Assembly: GCF_018069565.1 (NCBI RefSeq)
Contig: NZ_JAGPNL010000010.1
Coordinates: 186,001 to 250,000, forward strand
DNA length: 64,000 bases
Reading direction: 5' to 3'
Origin: Streptomyces tagetis
GTDB taxonomy: Bacteria; Actinomycetota; Actinomycetes; Streptomycetales; Streptomycetaceae
Shown: one piece after another, positions 50,316-58,334 of the stretch
Numbering within the stretch: the first letter of the stretch is position 1
How the letters are laid out: each line of letters opens with the position of its first letter
Notes under the pieces: model-generated
The model's database searches: none
What the model saw: the letters and a program-made list of their open reading frames with translations, nothing else
What the model was told of the DNA's origin: nothing
Made by a program: the position numbers and the translations under genes

Positions 50316-50951
50316 ATGTCGACTTTCGCCAAGCGTGAACGCCTTCTGCTGGCCGACCTGTTGGAGACGGCGGGTCCGGACGCCCCGACGCTGTGCGAGG
50401 GCTGGCGGACGCTGGATCTCGCCGTGCACGTGGTGGTGCGCGAGCGGCGGCCCGACGCGGCGGGCGGTGCCCTGGTCAAGCCGCTGGCCGCCCGGCTGGA
50501 CCGGGTGAGCGAGGAGTACCGGGCGCGGCCGTACGCGGAGCTGATCCGGCTGATCCGCAGCGGTCCGCCGCGGTTCTCGCCGTTCTCGCTCAAGCAGGTC
50601 GACGAGGCGGCGAACACCGTGGAGTTCTACGTCCACGCCGAGGACGTGCGCCGGGCGCAGCCGCAGTGGTCGCCGCGCGAGCTGGACCCGGTCTTCCAGG
50701 ACGCGCTGTGGTCGCGGCTGGAGAAGGTGGCGCGGCTGATGGGCCGTGGCATCCCGACGGGGCTGGTGCTGCGCCGCCCGAACGGCCAGACGGCCGTCGC
50801 CCATCGCGGCACGCCGGTGGTGACGGCGACCGGCGAGCCGTCCGAGCTGCTGCTCTTCTCCTCCGGGCGGCAGAGCGCGGCGACGGTGGAGCTGGCGGGC
50901 GACGAGGAGGCGATCGCCCGGCTGCGGGAGACGAGACAACTCGGCATCTGA
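50316..50951 (+). CDS. TIGR03085 family metal-binding protein (DinB-like)
   Basis: 211 residues from ATG 50316. Helical-bundle fold of the mycothiol-dependent maleylpyruvate isomerase/DinB superfamily: FAKRERLLLADLLETAGPDAPTLCEGWRTLDLAVHVVVRERRPD with the first metal-ligand His, and NTVEFYVHAEDVRRAQPQW with His in the second helix. The actual reaction is unknown; mycothiol-dependent transfer is a family-level guess. It converges with the MFS gene, with only 10 bases between stop codons and no separating terminator. Confidence 0.88.
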   Translation: MSTFAKRERLLLADLLETAGPDAPTLCEGWRTLDLAVHVVVRERRPDAAGGALVKPLAARLDRVSEEYRARPYAELIRLIRSGPPRFSPFSLKQVDEAANTVEFYVHAEDVRRAQPQWSPRELDPVFQDALWSRLEKVARLMGRGIPTGLVLRRPNGQTAVAHRGTPVVTATGEPSELLLFSSGRQSAATVELAGDEEAIARLRETRQLGI

Positions 50952-50961
50952 CGGGCGGGCC

Positions 50962-52239
50962 CTACCCCGGCAGTTCGGCCCGGCGCAGGGCCGGGGCGCA
51001 CAGGACGACGACGCCGCCGAGCCCGCAGACCGCGGCGCTGACGGCGAAGACCGGGCCGGTGCCCCACAGGCCGATGGCGGCGGCGGAGACCGGCATGCCC
51101 AGCGGGGCGACGCCCAGGCTGACGATGCCGCCGACCGCGGTGACGCGTCCCAGGTAGGCCGGGTCCGACTGGGTCTGGAGCAGGGCCCCGCAGAGCGCGC
51201 CGCTGAGCCCGGCGAGCAGGCCGACCAGGAGCGCGGTGCCGACGGCGAGGGGCAGGCCGGGAGCGTGGGCCAGCGCCCCGATGGCGACGGCGCCGGGGAT
51301 GATCGCACCCGCGACGGCGTACCCGGCGCGGGGCACGCGCCCCCGGACGGTCAGCAGCAGGGCGGCGGCGCCCGCCCCGGCCCCGAAGCCGCCCAGCACC
51401 CAGCCCATGCCGAAGGCGCCCCAGCCGCGTTCGTCGGCGAGGAGGGCGAGCCCGACGCTGAGCGGGCCGGCGAAGCCGAGGTCGCCGAGGGCGATGGCCA
51501 GCATGAGCGGGCCGAGGATGCGGTGCCGGCGGACGTAGACCAGTCCGGCCCGCAGCTCCCGCCACGCGGAGCCGCCCTCGGGGGCCGCCACCCCGGCGGA
51601 CCCGGCGTCGGCACCGGTCTCCGGGGGCGGCAGGGGGCGCGTCCGTACGGAGACCAGCAGCGGGACGGAGAGCGCGATCAGCAGCCCGGCGCAGGCGAAG
51701 GCCGCCGCCGCGCCGCCGGTCGCCACGGCGAGGCCGCCGAGCGGGGCGCCGACGACGGAGGCGAAGCGGACGGCGAGGCCGCGCATGCCCTGGACGCGGG
51801 CGAGTTGGTCCCTGCCGGTGATACGGGGCGGCAGCGCGCCGACGGCGGGCAGGAAGAGCGCGTCCACCGTGCCGAAGACGACCGCGAGCAGGGCGAGCAG
51901 CCACAGCCCCGGGTCGGTGGCCCAGAGCAGCGCGGCGACGGTGAGGACGGCCACGCAGCGCACGGCGTCGCTGCCGATGACGACCCGGCGCGGTCCCAGC
52001 CGGTCGACGATCACCCCGCCGCCGAGCATGAGCAGTGCCCGGGGCACCGCGCTCACCGCCATGACCAGTCCGGCCTGGGCCGGGCTGCCGTGGCGCACGG
52101 CGGCCCAGGCGAGGGCGAGGAAGAAGACGGTGTCGCCCAGCATGGAGGCGGTGTAGGCGGCGACCCAGCGCAGCACGTTGGCGTCGCGGTGGGCGGGCCG
52201 GGCGGCGGGGGCCGCCGGGGCGGTCAGCGTGTCCGGCAC
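50962..52239 (-). CDS. MFS transporter
   Basis: 425 residues from GTG 52239, with AGAGGA 8 nt upstream; GTG 52260 is an in-frame alternative without a ribosome-binding site. About twelve membrane helices. MFS features: MLGGGVIVDRLGPRRVVIGSDAVRC as the loop 2-3 motif, and LLVSVRTRPLPPPETGADAG as the central loop. It belongs to the group often labelled macrolide-efflux or enterobactin-exporter-like (MFS_3), so drug or metabolite export is likely. Substrate is unknown. It lies inside the his/trp block but is isolated from hisF by a terminator. Confidence 0.9.
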   Translation of the reverse strand: MPDTLTAPAAPAARPAHRDANVLRWVAAYTASMLGDTVFFLALAWAAVRHGSPAQAGLVMAVSAVPRALLMLGGGVIVDRLGPRRVVIGSDAVRCVAVLTVAALLWATDPGLWLLALLAVVFGTVDALFLPAVGALPPRITGRDQLARVQGMRGLAVRFASVVGAPLGGLAVATGGAAAAFACAGLLIALSVPLLVSVRTRPLPPPETGADAGSAGVAAPEGGSAWRELRAGLVYVRRHRILGPLMLAIALGDLGFAGPLSVGLALLADERGWGAFGMGWVLGGFGAGAGAAALLLTVRGRVPRAGYAVAGAIIPGAVAIGALAHAPGLPLAVGTALLVGLLAGLSGALCGALLQTQSDPAYLGRVTAVGGIVSLGVAPLGMPVSAAAIGLWGTGPVFAVSAAVCGLGGVVVLCAPALRRAELPG

Positions 52240-52300
52240 GGACGCGGTCCTCTCAGACACGGGGTGGGGGCGCGTACGGCGCACCCGTACGCGGCCGGAG

Positions 52301-52332
52301 CGGGCCCCGGCCGGTTCCGCGGCCGGGGCCCG
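52301..52332 (-). terminator. hisF terminator
   Basis: A perfect 13-bp stem CGGGCCCCGGCCG / CGGCCGGGGCCCG with a 6-base loop, 20 bases past the hisF stop. It closes the hisD-hisF operon. Confidence 0.88.
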
Positions 52333-52352
52333 TGGTGCGGGCGGGGCAGGTC

Positions 52353-53108
52353 CTAGCGGACCGGGTGGCCCGCCTCGCGCAGGGCCTCCTTGACCTGGCC
52401 GATGCGCAGGTCGCCGAAGTGGAAGACGGAGGCGGCGAGGACCGCGTCCGCGCCCGCGGCGACCGCCGGCGCGAAGTCGGCGAGCCTGCCGGCGCCGCCG
52501 GAGGCGATGACCGGGACGGAGACGTGCTCGCGTACGGCCGCGATCATCTCCAGGTCGTAGCCGTCCTTGGTGCCGTCGGCGTCCATCGAGTTGAGCAGGA
52601 TCTCGCCGGCGCCCAGTTCGGCGGCGCGGTGCGCCCACTCGACCGCGTCGATGCCGGTGCCGCGGCGGCCTCCGTGGGTGGTCACCTCGAAGGTGCCCGC
52701 CTCGGTGCGCCGGGCGTCGACCGAGAGGACGAGGACCTGCCGGCCGAAGCGCTCGGCGATCTCGCGGATCAGGTCGGGGCGGCCGATGGCGGCCGTGTTG
52801 ACGCCGACCTTGTCCGCGCCGGAGCGCAGCAGCCGGTCGACGTCGTCGGCGGTGCGCACGCCGCCGCCGACGGTGAGCGGGATGAAGACCTGCTCGGCGG
52901 TGCGGCGCACCACGTCGTAGGTGGTCTCGCGGTCGCCGGACGAGGCGGTGATGTCCAGGAAGGTCAGCTCGTCGGCGCCCTCGGCGTCGTAGACCTTCGC
53001 CATCTCGACCGGGTCGCCCGCGTCGCGCAGGTTCTGGAAGTTGACCCCCTTGACGACCCGGCCGTTGTCGACGTCCAGGCAGGGGATGACTCGGACCGCC
53101 AGGGTCAT
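52353..53108 (-). CDS. hisF: Imidazole glycerol phosphate synthase, cyclase subunit
   Basis: 251 residues from ATG 53108, overlapping the ridA stop by 4 nt. TIM barrel that turns PRFAR plus ammonia into imidazole glycerol phosphate and AICAR. Catalytic acids: D12 in RVIPCLDVDNGRVVKG and the Asp of NSMDADGTKDGYD. Phosphate loops: PLTVGGGVR and VIASGGAGRL. It works with HisH, encoded two genes upstream. Last gene of the his operon. Confidence 0.97.
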   Translation of the reverse strand: MTLAVRVIPCLDVDNGRVVKGVNFQNLRDAGDPVEMAKVYDAEGADELTFLDITASSGDRETTYDVVRRTAEQVFIPLTVGGGVRTADDVDRLLRSGADKVGVNTAAIGRPDLIREIAERFGRQVLVLSVDARRTEAGTFEVTTHGGRRGTGIDAVEWAHRAAELGAGEILLNSMDADGTKDGYDLEMIAAVREHVSVPVIASGGAGRLADFAPAVAAGADAVLAASVFHFGDLRIGQVKEALREAGHPVR

Positions 53109-53509
53109 GGGTTCACGGCTCCTCTGAATGCTTCGACTTCTACCGACACCAGGACCCGGGAGTCGACGAAGCCCTCCACGACCAGCAGGGTCGCGGCCGG
53201 GCGCACGGAGTCGAACAACTCCTTGTGGGCGCGGCCCACCTCGCCGACGTCGCGGGCGTGTGCCAGGTACAGGCGGGTCCGGATCACGGCCTCGATGCCG
53301 AGCCCGAACTCGCCGATCGCCTCGACGGCGGTGGCGAAGGCCACCTTGGTCTGCTCGTACGGGTCGCCCTCGCCGTAGAGCACGTCGCCCCGGAAGGCCG
53401 TGGTGCCGGCCACCAGGACGCGGTCGCCCGCCGCGACGGCGCGCGCGAAACCGAAGGACTCCTCCCAGGGGCTCTGGCCCTGCACGCGCCGTACGGCCTC
53501 GGACGTCAT
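53105..53509 (-). CDS. RidA/YjgF family protein
   Basis: 134 residues from ATG 53509, overlapping priA upstream and hisF downstream by 4 nt each. The fold is shown by GFARAVAAGDRVLVAGTTAF, QTKVAFATAVEAIGEFGLGIEAVIRTRLYLAHA and RPAATLLVVEGFVDSRVLVSVEVEAF. An arginine in the VIRTRLYL region is in the position used by RidA for carboxylate binding. Canonical RidA hydrolyses 2-aminoacrylate-type enamines from PLP enzymes; this is a divergent member, so that activity is uncertain. The double overlap makes it an integral part of the his operon. Confidence 0.9.
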   Translation of the reverse strand: MTSEAVRRVQGQSPWEESFGFARAVAAGDRVLVAGTTAFRGDVLYGEGDPYEQTKVAFATAVEAIGEFGLGIEAVIRTRLYLAHARDVGEVGRAHKELFDSVRPAATLLVVEGFVDSRVLVSVEVEAFRGAVNP

Positions 53510-54231
53510 CGGGACACAGCCTCCAGGGCCTCTTCCAGGGTGAACGCCTTCGCGTACAGGGCCTTCCCGACGATGGCGCCCTCGACACCCAGGGGGACGA
53601 GCGCGGCGATGGCGCGCAGGTCGTCGAGGGAGGAGACGCCGCCGGAGGCGACGACGGGGCGGTCGGTGGCCGCGCAGACGTTCTTCAGCAGCTCCAGGTT
53701 GGGGCCCTGGAGGGTGCCGTCCTTGGCGATGTCGGTGACGACGTAGCGGGCGCAGCCCTCCTTGTCGAGGCGCTCCAGCGTCTCGTAGAGGTCGCCGCCG
53801 TCGCGGGTCCAGCCGCGTCCGCGCAGGGTGGTGCCGCGCACGTCGAGGCCGACGGCGATCTTGTCGCCGTGCTCGGCGATGATCCGGGCGACCCACTCCG
53901 GGGTCTCCAGGGCGGCGGTGCCGAGGTTGACGCGGGTGCAGCCGGTGGCGAGGGCGGCGGCGAGGGTGTCGTCGTCGCGGATGCCGCCGGACAGCTCGAC
54001 CTTGATGTCCATCGCCCGCGCGACCTCGGCGATCAGCTCGCGGTTGTCGCCGGTGCCGAAGGCGGCGTCCAGGTCGACGAGGTGCAGCCACTCGGCGCCG
54101 GAGCGCTGCCAGGCCAGGGCCGCGTCCAGCGGGGAGCCGTACGAGGTCTCGGTGCCGGACTCGCCGTGCACGAGGCGGACGGCCTGGCCGTCGCGGACGT
54201 CGACGGCGGGGAGGAGTTCGAGCGTGCTCAT
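53506..54231 (-). CDS. priA: Bifunctional HisA/TrpF isomerase PriA
   Basis: 241 residues from ATG 54231, 2 nt after hisH. TIM barrel with catalytic acids D11 in LLPAVDVRDGQAVRLVHGE and the Asp of YVVTDIAKDGTLQGPN. Phosphate loops: VELSGGIRDDD and VVASGGVSSLDDL. In actinobacteria PriA isomerises both ProFAR (histidine) and PRA (tryptophan). The GESGTETSYGSP stretch and the absence of trpF in this trp cluster fit that dual role. The assignment as dual is from family knowledge. Confidence 0.95.
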   Translation of the reverse strand: MSTLELLPAVDVRDGQAVRLVHGESGTETSYGSPLDAALAWQRSGAEWLHLVDLDAAFGTGDNRELIAEVARAMDIKVELSGGIRDDDTLAAALATGCTRVNLGTAALETPEWVARIIAEHGDKIAVGLDVRGTTLRGRGWTRDGGDLYETLERLDKEGCARYVVTDIAKDGTLQGPNLELLKNVCAATDRPVVASGGVSSLDDLRAIAALVPLGVEGAIVGKALYAKAFTLEEALEAVSR

Positions 54232-54233
54232 CT

Positions 54234-54914
54234 CTACAGGGTCTCGATCCAGTTGGTGAGGAGCTGGGCTCCGGCGTCGCCGGACTTCTCGGGGTGGAAC
54301 TGGGTGGCCCACAGGGCGCCGTTCTCCACGGCGGCGACGAACGGCTCGCCGTGGGTGGTCCAGGCGACCTCGGGGGCGGCGAAGGCGGGGTTGTGCGTCC
54401 GGAGGGTCCAGTCGTGGACGGCGTAGGAGTGCACGAAGTAGAAGCGGGCACCGGGGTCCACCCCGGCGAAGAGCCGGGAGCCGGCGGGTGCCTCGACCGT
54501 GTTCCAGCCCATGTGGGGCACGACGTCGGCGCGCAGCGGTCCGACCGTGCCGGGCCACTCGTCCAGGCCCTCCGTCTCCTCGCCGTGCTCGATGCCGCGG
54601 GCGAAGAGGACCTGCATGCCGACGCAGATGCCGAGGACCGGGCGTCCGCCGGCGAGCCGGCGGTCGACGACCCAGTCGCCGCGGGCCTCCTTCAGCCCGC
54701 GCATGCAGGCGGCGAAGGCGCCGACGCCGGGGACGAGGAGTCCGTCGGCGTTCATGGCCGCGTCGAAGTCACGGGTGATCTCGACGTCGGCACCCGCGCG
54801 GGCGAGGGCGCGCTCGGCGGAGCGGACGTTGCCGAAGCCGTAGTCGAAGACGACCACCTTCTTCGCCGCCTTCGCGGTGCCCGCGCGGGGCGCGGGCGTC
54901 GCGGCGGTGCTCAA
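54234..54914 (-). CDS. hisH: Imidazole glycerol phosphate synthase, glutaminase subunit
   Basis: 226 residues from TTG 54914. GGAGGT lies exactly 6 nt upstream, and TTGA overlaps the stop of the small ORF before it. GTG 54920 would leave no spacing to the Shine-Dalgarno. Class I glutaminase: nucleophile Cys in LGICVGMQVLFARG and the His/Glu in ALWATQFHPEKSG. HMGWN and FYFVHSYAVHD are typical HisH motifs. It supplies ammonia to HisF. An ~18-residue Ala/Thr-rich N-terminal lead is nonconserved. Confidence 0.95.
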   Translation of the reverse strand: MSTAATPAPRAGTAKAAKKVVVFDYGFGNVRSAERALARAGADVEITRDFDAAMNADGLLVPGVGAFAACMRGLKEARGDWVVDRRLAGGRPVLGICVGMQVLFARGIEHGEETEGLDEWPGTVGPLRADVVPHMGWNTVEAPAGSRLFAGVDPGARFYFVHSYAVHDWTLRTHNPAFAAPEVAWTTHGEPFVAAVENGALWATQFHPEKSGDAGAQLLTNWIETL

Positions 54915-55075
54915 TTCCACACCTCCAGCCGCAGCGCGCCGGCGACCAGGCACATCCCCGCGCCGATGGACAGCAGCACGATGAGCCCCTTGGGCATCTT
55001 CTGCCGGGCGAAGGAGATGACCCCGCCGAGGAAGAAGAGGCCCACGACGATCAGGGCGGTGGACGAACCGTTCAT
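54911..55075 (-). CDS. Small 54-residue membrane protein inside the his operon
   Basis: ATG 55075 to TGA 54911 encodes 54 residues starting MNGSSTALIVVGLFFLGGVI and ending LRLEVWN. Two hydrophobic helices (about 7-21 and 30-47) flank a positive loop SFARQKMPKG, suggesting a hairpin with both ends outside. It starts 4 nt after hisB, and its stop overlaps the hisH start by TTGA, so it lies in register with tight translational coupling. That spacing is strong evidence that it is real. I do not recognise a family. Confidence 0.8.
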   Translation of the reverse strand: MNGSSTALIVVGLFFLGGVISFARQKMPKGLIVLLSIGAGMCLVAGALRLEVWN

Positions 55076-55079
55076 GGCG

Positions 55080-55682
55080 TTACAGGGCGCCCTTCGTGGA
55101 CGGGATGATGCCCTCCGCGCGCGGGTCCCGCTCGCACGCGTAGCGCAGGGCCCGCGCCAGCGCCTTGAACTGGCACTCCACGATGTGGTGCGCGTTGCGC
55201 CCGTAGGGCACGTGCACGTGCAGCGCGATCTGGGCCTGGGCGACGAAGGACTCCAGGATGTGCCGGGTCATCGTGGTGTCGTACTCGCCGATCATCGGCG
55301 CCATCTTCTCGGGCTCGGTGTGCACGAGGTAGGGGCGGCCGGAGAGGTCGACGGTGACCTGGGCGAGCGACTCGTCCAGCGGCACGGTGCAGTTGCCGAA
55401 GCGGTAGATGCCCGACTTGTCGCCGAGGGCCTGCCGGAAGGCGCCGCCCAGCGCGAGGGCGGTGTCCTCGATGGTGTGGTGGGAGTCGATGTGCAGGTCG
55501 CCCTCGGTCTTGACGGTCAGGTCGAAGAGCCCGTGGCGGCCGATCTGGTCCAGCATGTGGTCGTAGAAGCCCACGCCGGTGGAGATCTCCGTACGGCCGG
55601 TGCCGTCGAGGTCGATCTCGACCAGGACCGAGGTCTCCTTGGTGGTGCGTTCGATTCTTCCGGTGCGACCCTCGCGAGTCAT
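55080..55682 (-). CDS. hisB: Imidazoleglycerol-phosphate dehydratase
   Basis: 200 residues from ATG 55682, overlapping hisC by ATGA. Monofunctional HisB: GVGFYDHMLDQIGRHG, DSHHTIEDTALALGGAFRQALG, SGRPYLVH and NAHHIVECQFKALARALRYA carry the metal-binding His/Glu residues of the two-manganese active site. No fused histidinol-phosphatase domain, so that step is encoded elsewhere. Complete, normal length. Confidence 0.97.
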   Translation of the reverse strand: MTREGRTGRIERTTKETSVLVEIDLDGTGRTEISTGVGFYDHMLDQIGRHGLFDLTVKTEGDLHIDSHHTIEDTALALGGAFRQALGDKSGIYRFGNCTVPLDESLAQVTVDLSGRPYLVHTEPEKMAPMIGEYDTTMTRHILESFVAQAQIALHVHVPYGRNAHHIVECQFKALARALRYACERDPRAEGIIPSTKGAL

Positions 55683-56803
55683 GCGCTCTGCTCCTTCTTC
55701 AGTTCACGGACCGCGTCGAGGAACGCGTCGTTCTCCTGCGGGGTGCCGGCGGTCACCCGCAGCCACCCCGGTACGCCGTTGTCCCGGACCAGGACGCCCC
55801 GGTCGAGGATCTTCCGCCAGACGGCCCGCGCGTCGTCGAACCTGCCGAACTGGACGAAGTTCGCGTCGGACTCCGTCACCTCGTAGCCGATGGCGCGCAG
55901 TTCGGTGACGAGCCGGTCCCGTTCGGTCTTGAGCCGCTCGACGTACCGCAGCAGGGTGCCGGTGTGCTCCAGGGCGGCCAGCGCGGTCGCCTGGGTCACG
56001 GCCGACAGGTGGTACGGCAACCGTACGAGCTGGACGGCGTCGACGACCGCGGGGTGCGCGGCGAGGTAGCCGAGCCGCAGGCCCGCCGCGCCGAACGCCT
56101 TCGACATGGTGCGGGAGACGACCAGGTGCGGCCGTCCCTCCAGCAGCGGCAGCAGCGAACCGCCGTGGCTGAACTCCACGTACGCCTCGTCGACGACGAC
56201 CATGGACGGCTTCGCGGCCTGCGCGGCCTCGTACAGGGCGAGGACGGTCTCGGCCGGGACGGAGTTGCCGGTGGGGTTGTTGGGGGTGGTGACGAAGACG
56301 ACGTCCGGGCGGTGCTCGGCGATCGCGCGCTCTGCGGCGGGCACGTCGATGGTGAAGTCCTCGTGGCGCGGGCCGGAGATCCACCCCGTGCCGGTGCCGC
56401 GCGCGATCAGCGCGTGCATGGAGTACGAGGGCTCGAAGCCGATCGCGGTGCGGCCGGGGCCGCCGAAGGTCTGGAGGAGCTGCTGGATGACCTCGTTGGA
56501 GCCGTTGGCCGCCCAGACCTCGGTGGGGCCGACCCGGTGGCCGGTGGTCTCGGTGAGGTAGGCGGCGAGCCGGGTGCGCAGCTCGACCGCGTCCCGGTCG
56601 GGGTAGCGGTTGAGGCCGCGGGCGGCCTCGCGGACCCGCTCGGTGATCCGCTCGACCAGCTCCTCGGGGAGCGGGTAGGGGTTCTCGTTGGTGTTCAGCC
56701 GTACGGGCACGTCCAGTTGGGGCGCTCCGTAGGGGGACTTGCCCCGCAGCTCCGCGCGGACGGGGAGGGTGTCCCAGGGGGTCGGGGGTGTGGTGCCGGT
56801 CAC
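55679..56803 (-). CDS. hisC: Histidinol-phosphate aminotransferase
   Basis: 374 residues from GTG 56803, overlapping the hisD stop by GTGA. Fold type I PLP enzyme: LNTNENPYPLPEEL, AANGSNEVIQQLLQTF, TTPNNPTGNSVP, VDEAYVEFS, the PLP lysine in SRTMSKAFGAAGLRLGY, and the Arg region GWLRVTAGTPQEN. It converts imidazole acetol phosphate to histidinol phosphate. Second gene of the operon. Confidence 0.97.
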   Translation of the reverse strand: MTGTTPPTPWDTLPVRAELRGKSPYGAPQLDVPVRLNTNENPYPLPEELVERITERVREAARGLNRYPDRDAVELRTRLAAYLTETTGHRVGPTEVWAANGSNEVIQQLLQTFGGPGRTAIGFEPSYSMHALIARGTGTGWISGPRHEDFTIDVPAAERAIAEHRPDVVFVTTPNNPTGNSVPAETVLALYEAAQAAKPSMVVVDEAYVEFSHGGSLLPLLEGRPHLVVSRTMSKAFGAAGLRLGYLAAHPAVVDAVQLVRLPYHLSAVTQATALAALEHTGTLLRYVERLKTERDRLVTELRAIGYEVTESDANFVQFGRFDDARAVWRKILDRGVLVRDNGVPGWLRVTAGTPQENDAFLDAVRELKKEQSA

Positions 56804-58125
56804 GTGCCGTCGGGTACCTTCCACTCGAACCGTGCCTTGACCGCCGCGCCGTGGGCGGGCAGGTCCTCCGCCTCCGCCAGGGTGACCACGTGGTGGGCGA
56901 CCTCGGCGAGCGCGTCCTTCGTGTAGTCGACGACGTGGATGCCGCGCAGGAAGGACTGGACGGAGAGCCCGGAGGAGTGGCAGGCGCACCCTCCGGTGGG
57001 CAGGACGTGGTTGGAGCCGGCCGCGTAGTCGCCCAGGGAGACCGGGGACCAGGGGCCGACGAAGATCGCGCCGGCGTTGCGGACCCGGGCGGCGACCGCG
57101 GCGGCGTCGGCGGTCTGGACCTCCAGGTGCTCGGCGCCGTAGGCGTCGACCACGCGCAGCCCCTCCTCCACCCCGTCGACCAGGACGATCGCGGACTGGC
57201 GGCCGGCCAGCGCCGGGCGGATGCGGTCCTCGACGTGCTTGGTGGCCTCGACCTGCCCGACCAGCTCCTTCTCGACCGCGTCGGCGAGCCGGGGGGAGTC
57301 GGTGACCAGGACGGCCGCCGCGAGCGGGTCGTGCTCGGCCTGGCTGATCAGGTCGGAGGCGAGGTGCACCGGGTCGGCGGTGTCGTCGGCGAGGATCGCG
57401 ATCTCGGTCGGGCCCGCCTCGGCGTCGATGCCGATACGGCCGGTGAAGAAGCGCTTGGCGGCGGCGACCCAGATGTTGCCGGGGCCGGTGACCATGTTGG
57501 CGGGCGGGCAGGACTCGGTGCCGTACGCGAACATGGCGACGGCGGTGGCGCCGCCGGCCGCGTACACCTCGTCGACGCCGAGCAGGGCGCAGGCGGCGAG
57601 GATCGTCGGGTGGGGCAGGCCGCCGAACTCCGCCTGGGGCGGCGAGGCGAGCGCGATCGACTCGACGCCGGCCTCCTGGGCGGGTACGGCGTTCATCACC
57701 ACGGAGGACGGGTAGACGGACCGGCCGCCGGGGGCGTAGAGGCCGACCCGCTGGACGGGCACCCACTTCTCGGTGACGGTGCCGCCGGGCACCACCTGGG
57801 TGGTGTGGGTCTCGCGGCGCTGGGCACGGTGGACGAGCCGGGCGCGGCGGATCGACTCCTCCAGGGCCGCGCGGACGGCCGGGTCGAGGCCGTCGAGGGC
57901 GCCGGCGAGGGCCTCGGCGGGGACCCGGACCCGGTCGAGCGTGACGCCGTCGAACCGCTCGGCGAAGTCGATCAGCGCCGCGTCGCCCCGATGATGCACG
58001 GCCTCGCAGATCGGGCGCACCTTCTCCAGGGCGGCCTCGACGTCGAAGTCGGCTCGGGGCAGCAGGTCGCGCAGGGCGGGTCCCTGGGGCAGGGCGTCGC
58101 CGCGCAGATCGATTCGGGAGATCAC
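56800..58125 (-). CDS. hisD: Histidinol dehydrogenase
   Basis: 441 residues from GTG 58125. Zinc- and NAD-dependent, performing the last two oxidations to histidine. Signatures: VGLYAPGGRSVYPSSVVMNAVPA, MVTGPGNIWVAAAKR, GIDAEAGPTEIAILAD, DLISQAEHDP with zinc ligands, and GSNHVLPTGG. A GAGAAT box 7 nt before the GTG could be the -10 of a leaderless message, with a palindromic operator just upstream of it. First gene of the his operon, divergent from the beta-helix protein gene. Confidence 0.96.
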   Translation of the reverse strand: MISRIDLRGDALPQGPALRDLLPRADFDVEAALEKVRPICEAVHHRGDAALIDFAERFDGVTLDRVRVPAEALAGALDGLDPAVRAALEESIRRARLVHRAQRRETHTTQVVPGGTVTEKWVPVQRVGLYAPGGRSVYPSSVVMNAVPAQEAGVESIALASPPQAEFGGLPHPTILAACALLGVDEVYAAGGATAVAMFAYGTESCPPANMVTGPGNIWVAAAKRFFTGRIGIDAEAGPTEIAILADDTADPVHLASDLISQAEHDPLAAAVLVTDSPRLADAVEKELVGQVEATKHVEDRIRPALAGRQSAIVLVDGVEEGLRVVDAYGAEHLEVQTADAAAVAARVRNAGAIFVGPWSPVSLGDYAAGSNHVLPTGGCACHSSGLSVQSFLRGIHVVDYTKDALAEVAHHVVTLAEAEDLPAHGAAVKARFEWKVPDGT

Positions 58126-58158
58126 GGAACCAATTCTCTCAGACCCGCGTCGCGGGCC

Positions 58159-58188
58159 GTTCCCGCGTATCAGTTGCTGATACGGAAC
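58159..58188. promoter_or_regulatory. Palindromic operator-like site upstream of hisD
   Basis: The 19-bp CGTATCAGTTGCTGATACG (58166-58184) is a perfect palindrome around TTG, with outer inverted arms GTTCC (58159-58163) and GGAAC (58184-58188). It is distinctly AT-rich for this genome. It lies about 41 bp upstream of hisD, abutting the expected -35 position, and about 150 bp from the divergent gene. Confidence 0.65.
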
Positions 58189-58334
58189 GCCACGGCCGGT
58201 CGCGTTCCGTCGCGCCGTGCGCGTGCGTCACGAAAGTCCGTCCTCACGTTGAGTGTTCGACCCGTCACGCAGCGGGCATGAACCGGGAAACGGAGGCACC
58301 GACTCGCCAGTGGCCGAGGAGGGAGTGACACGCC

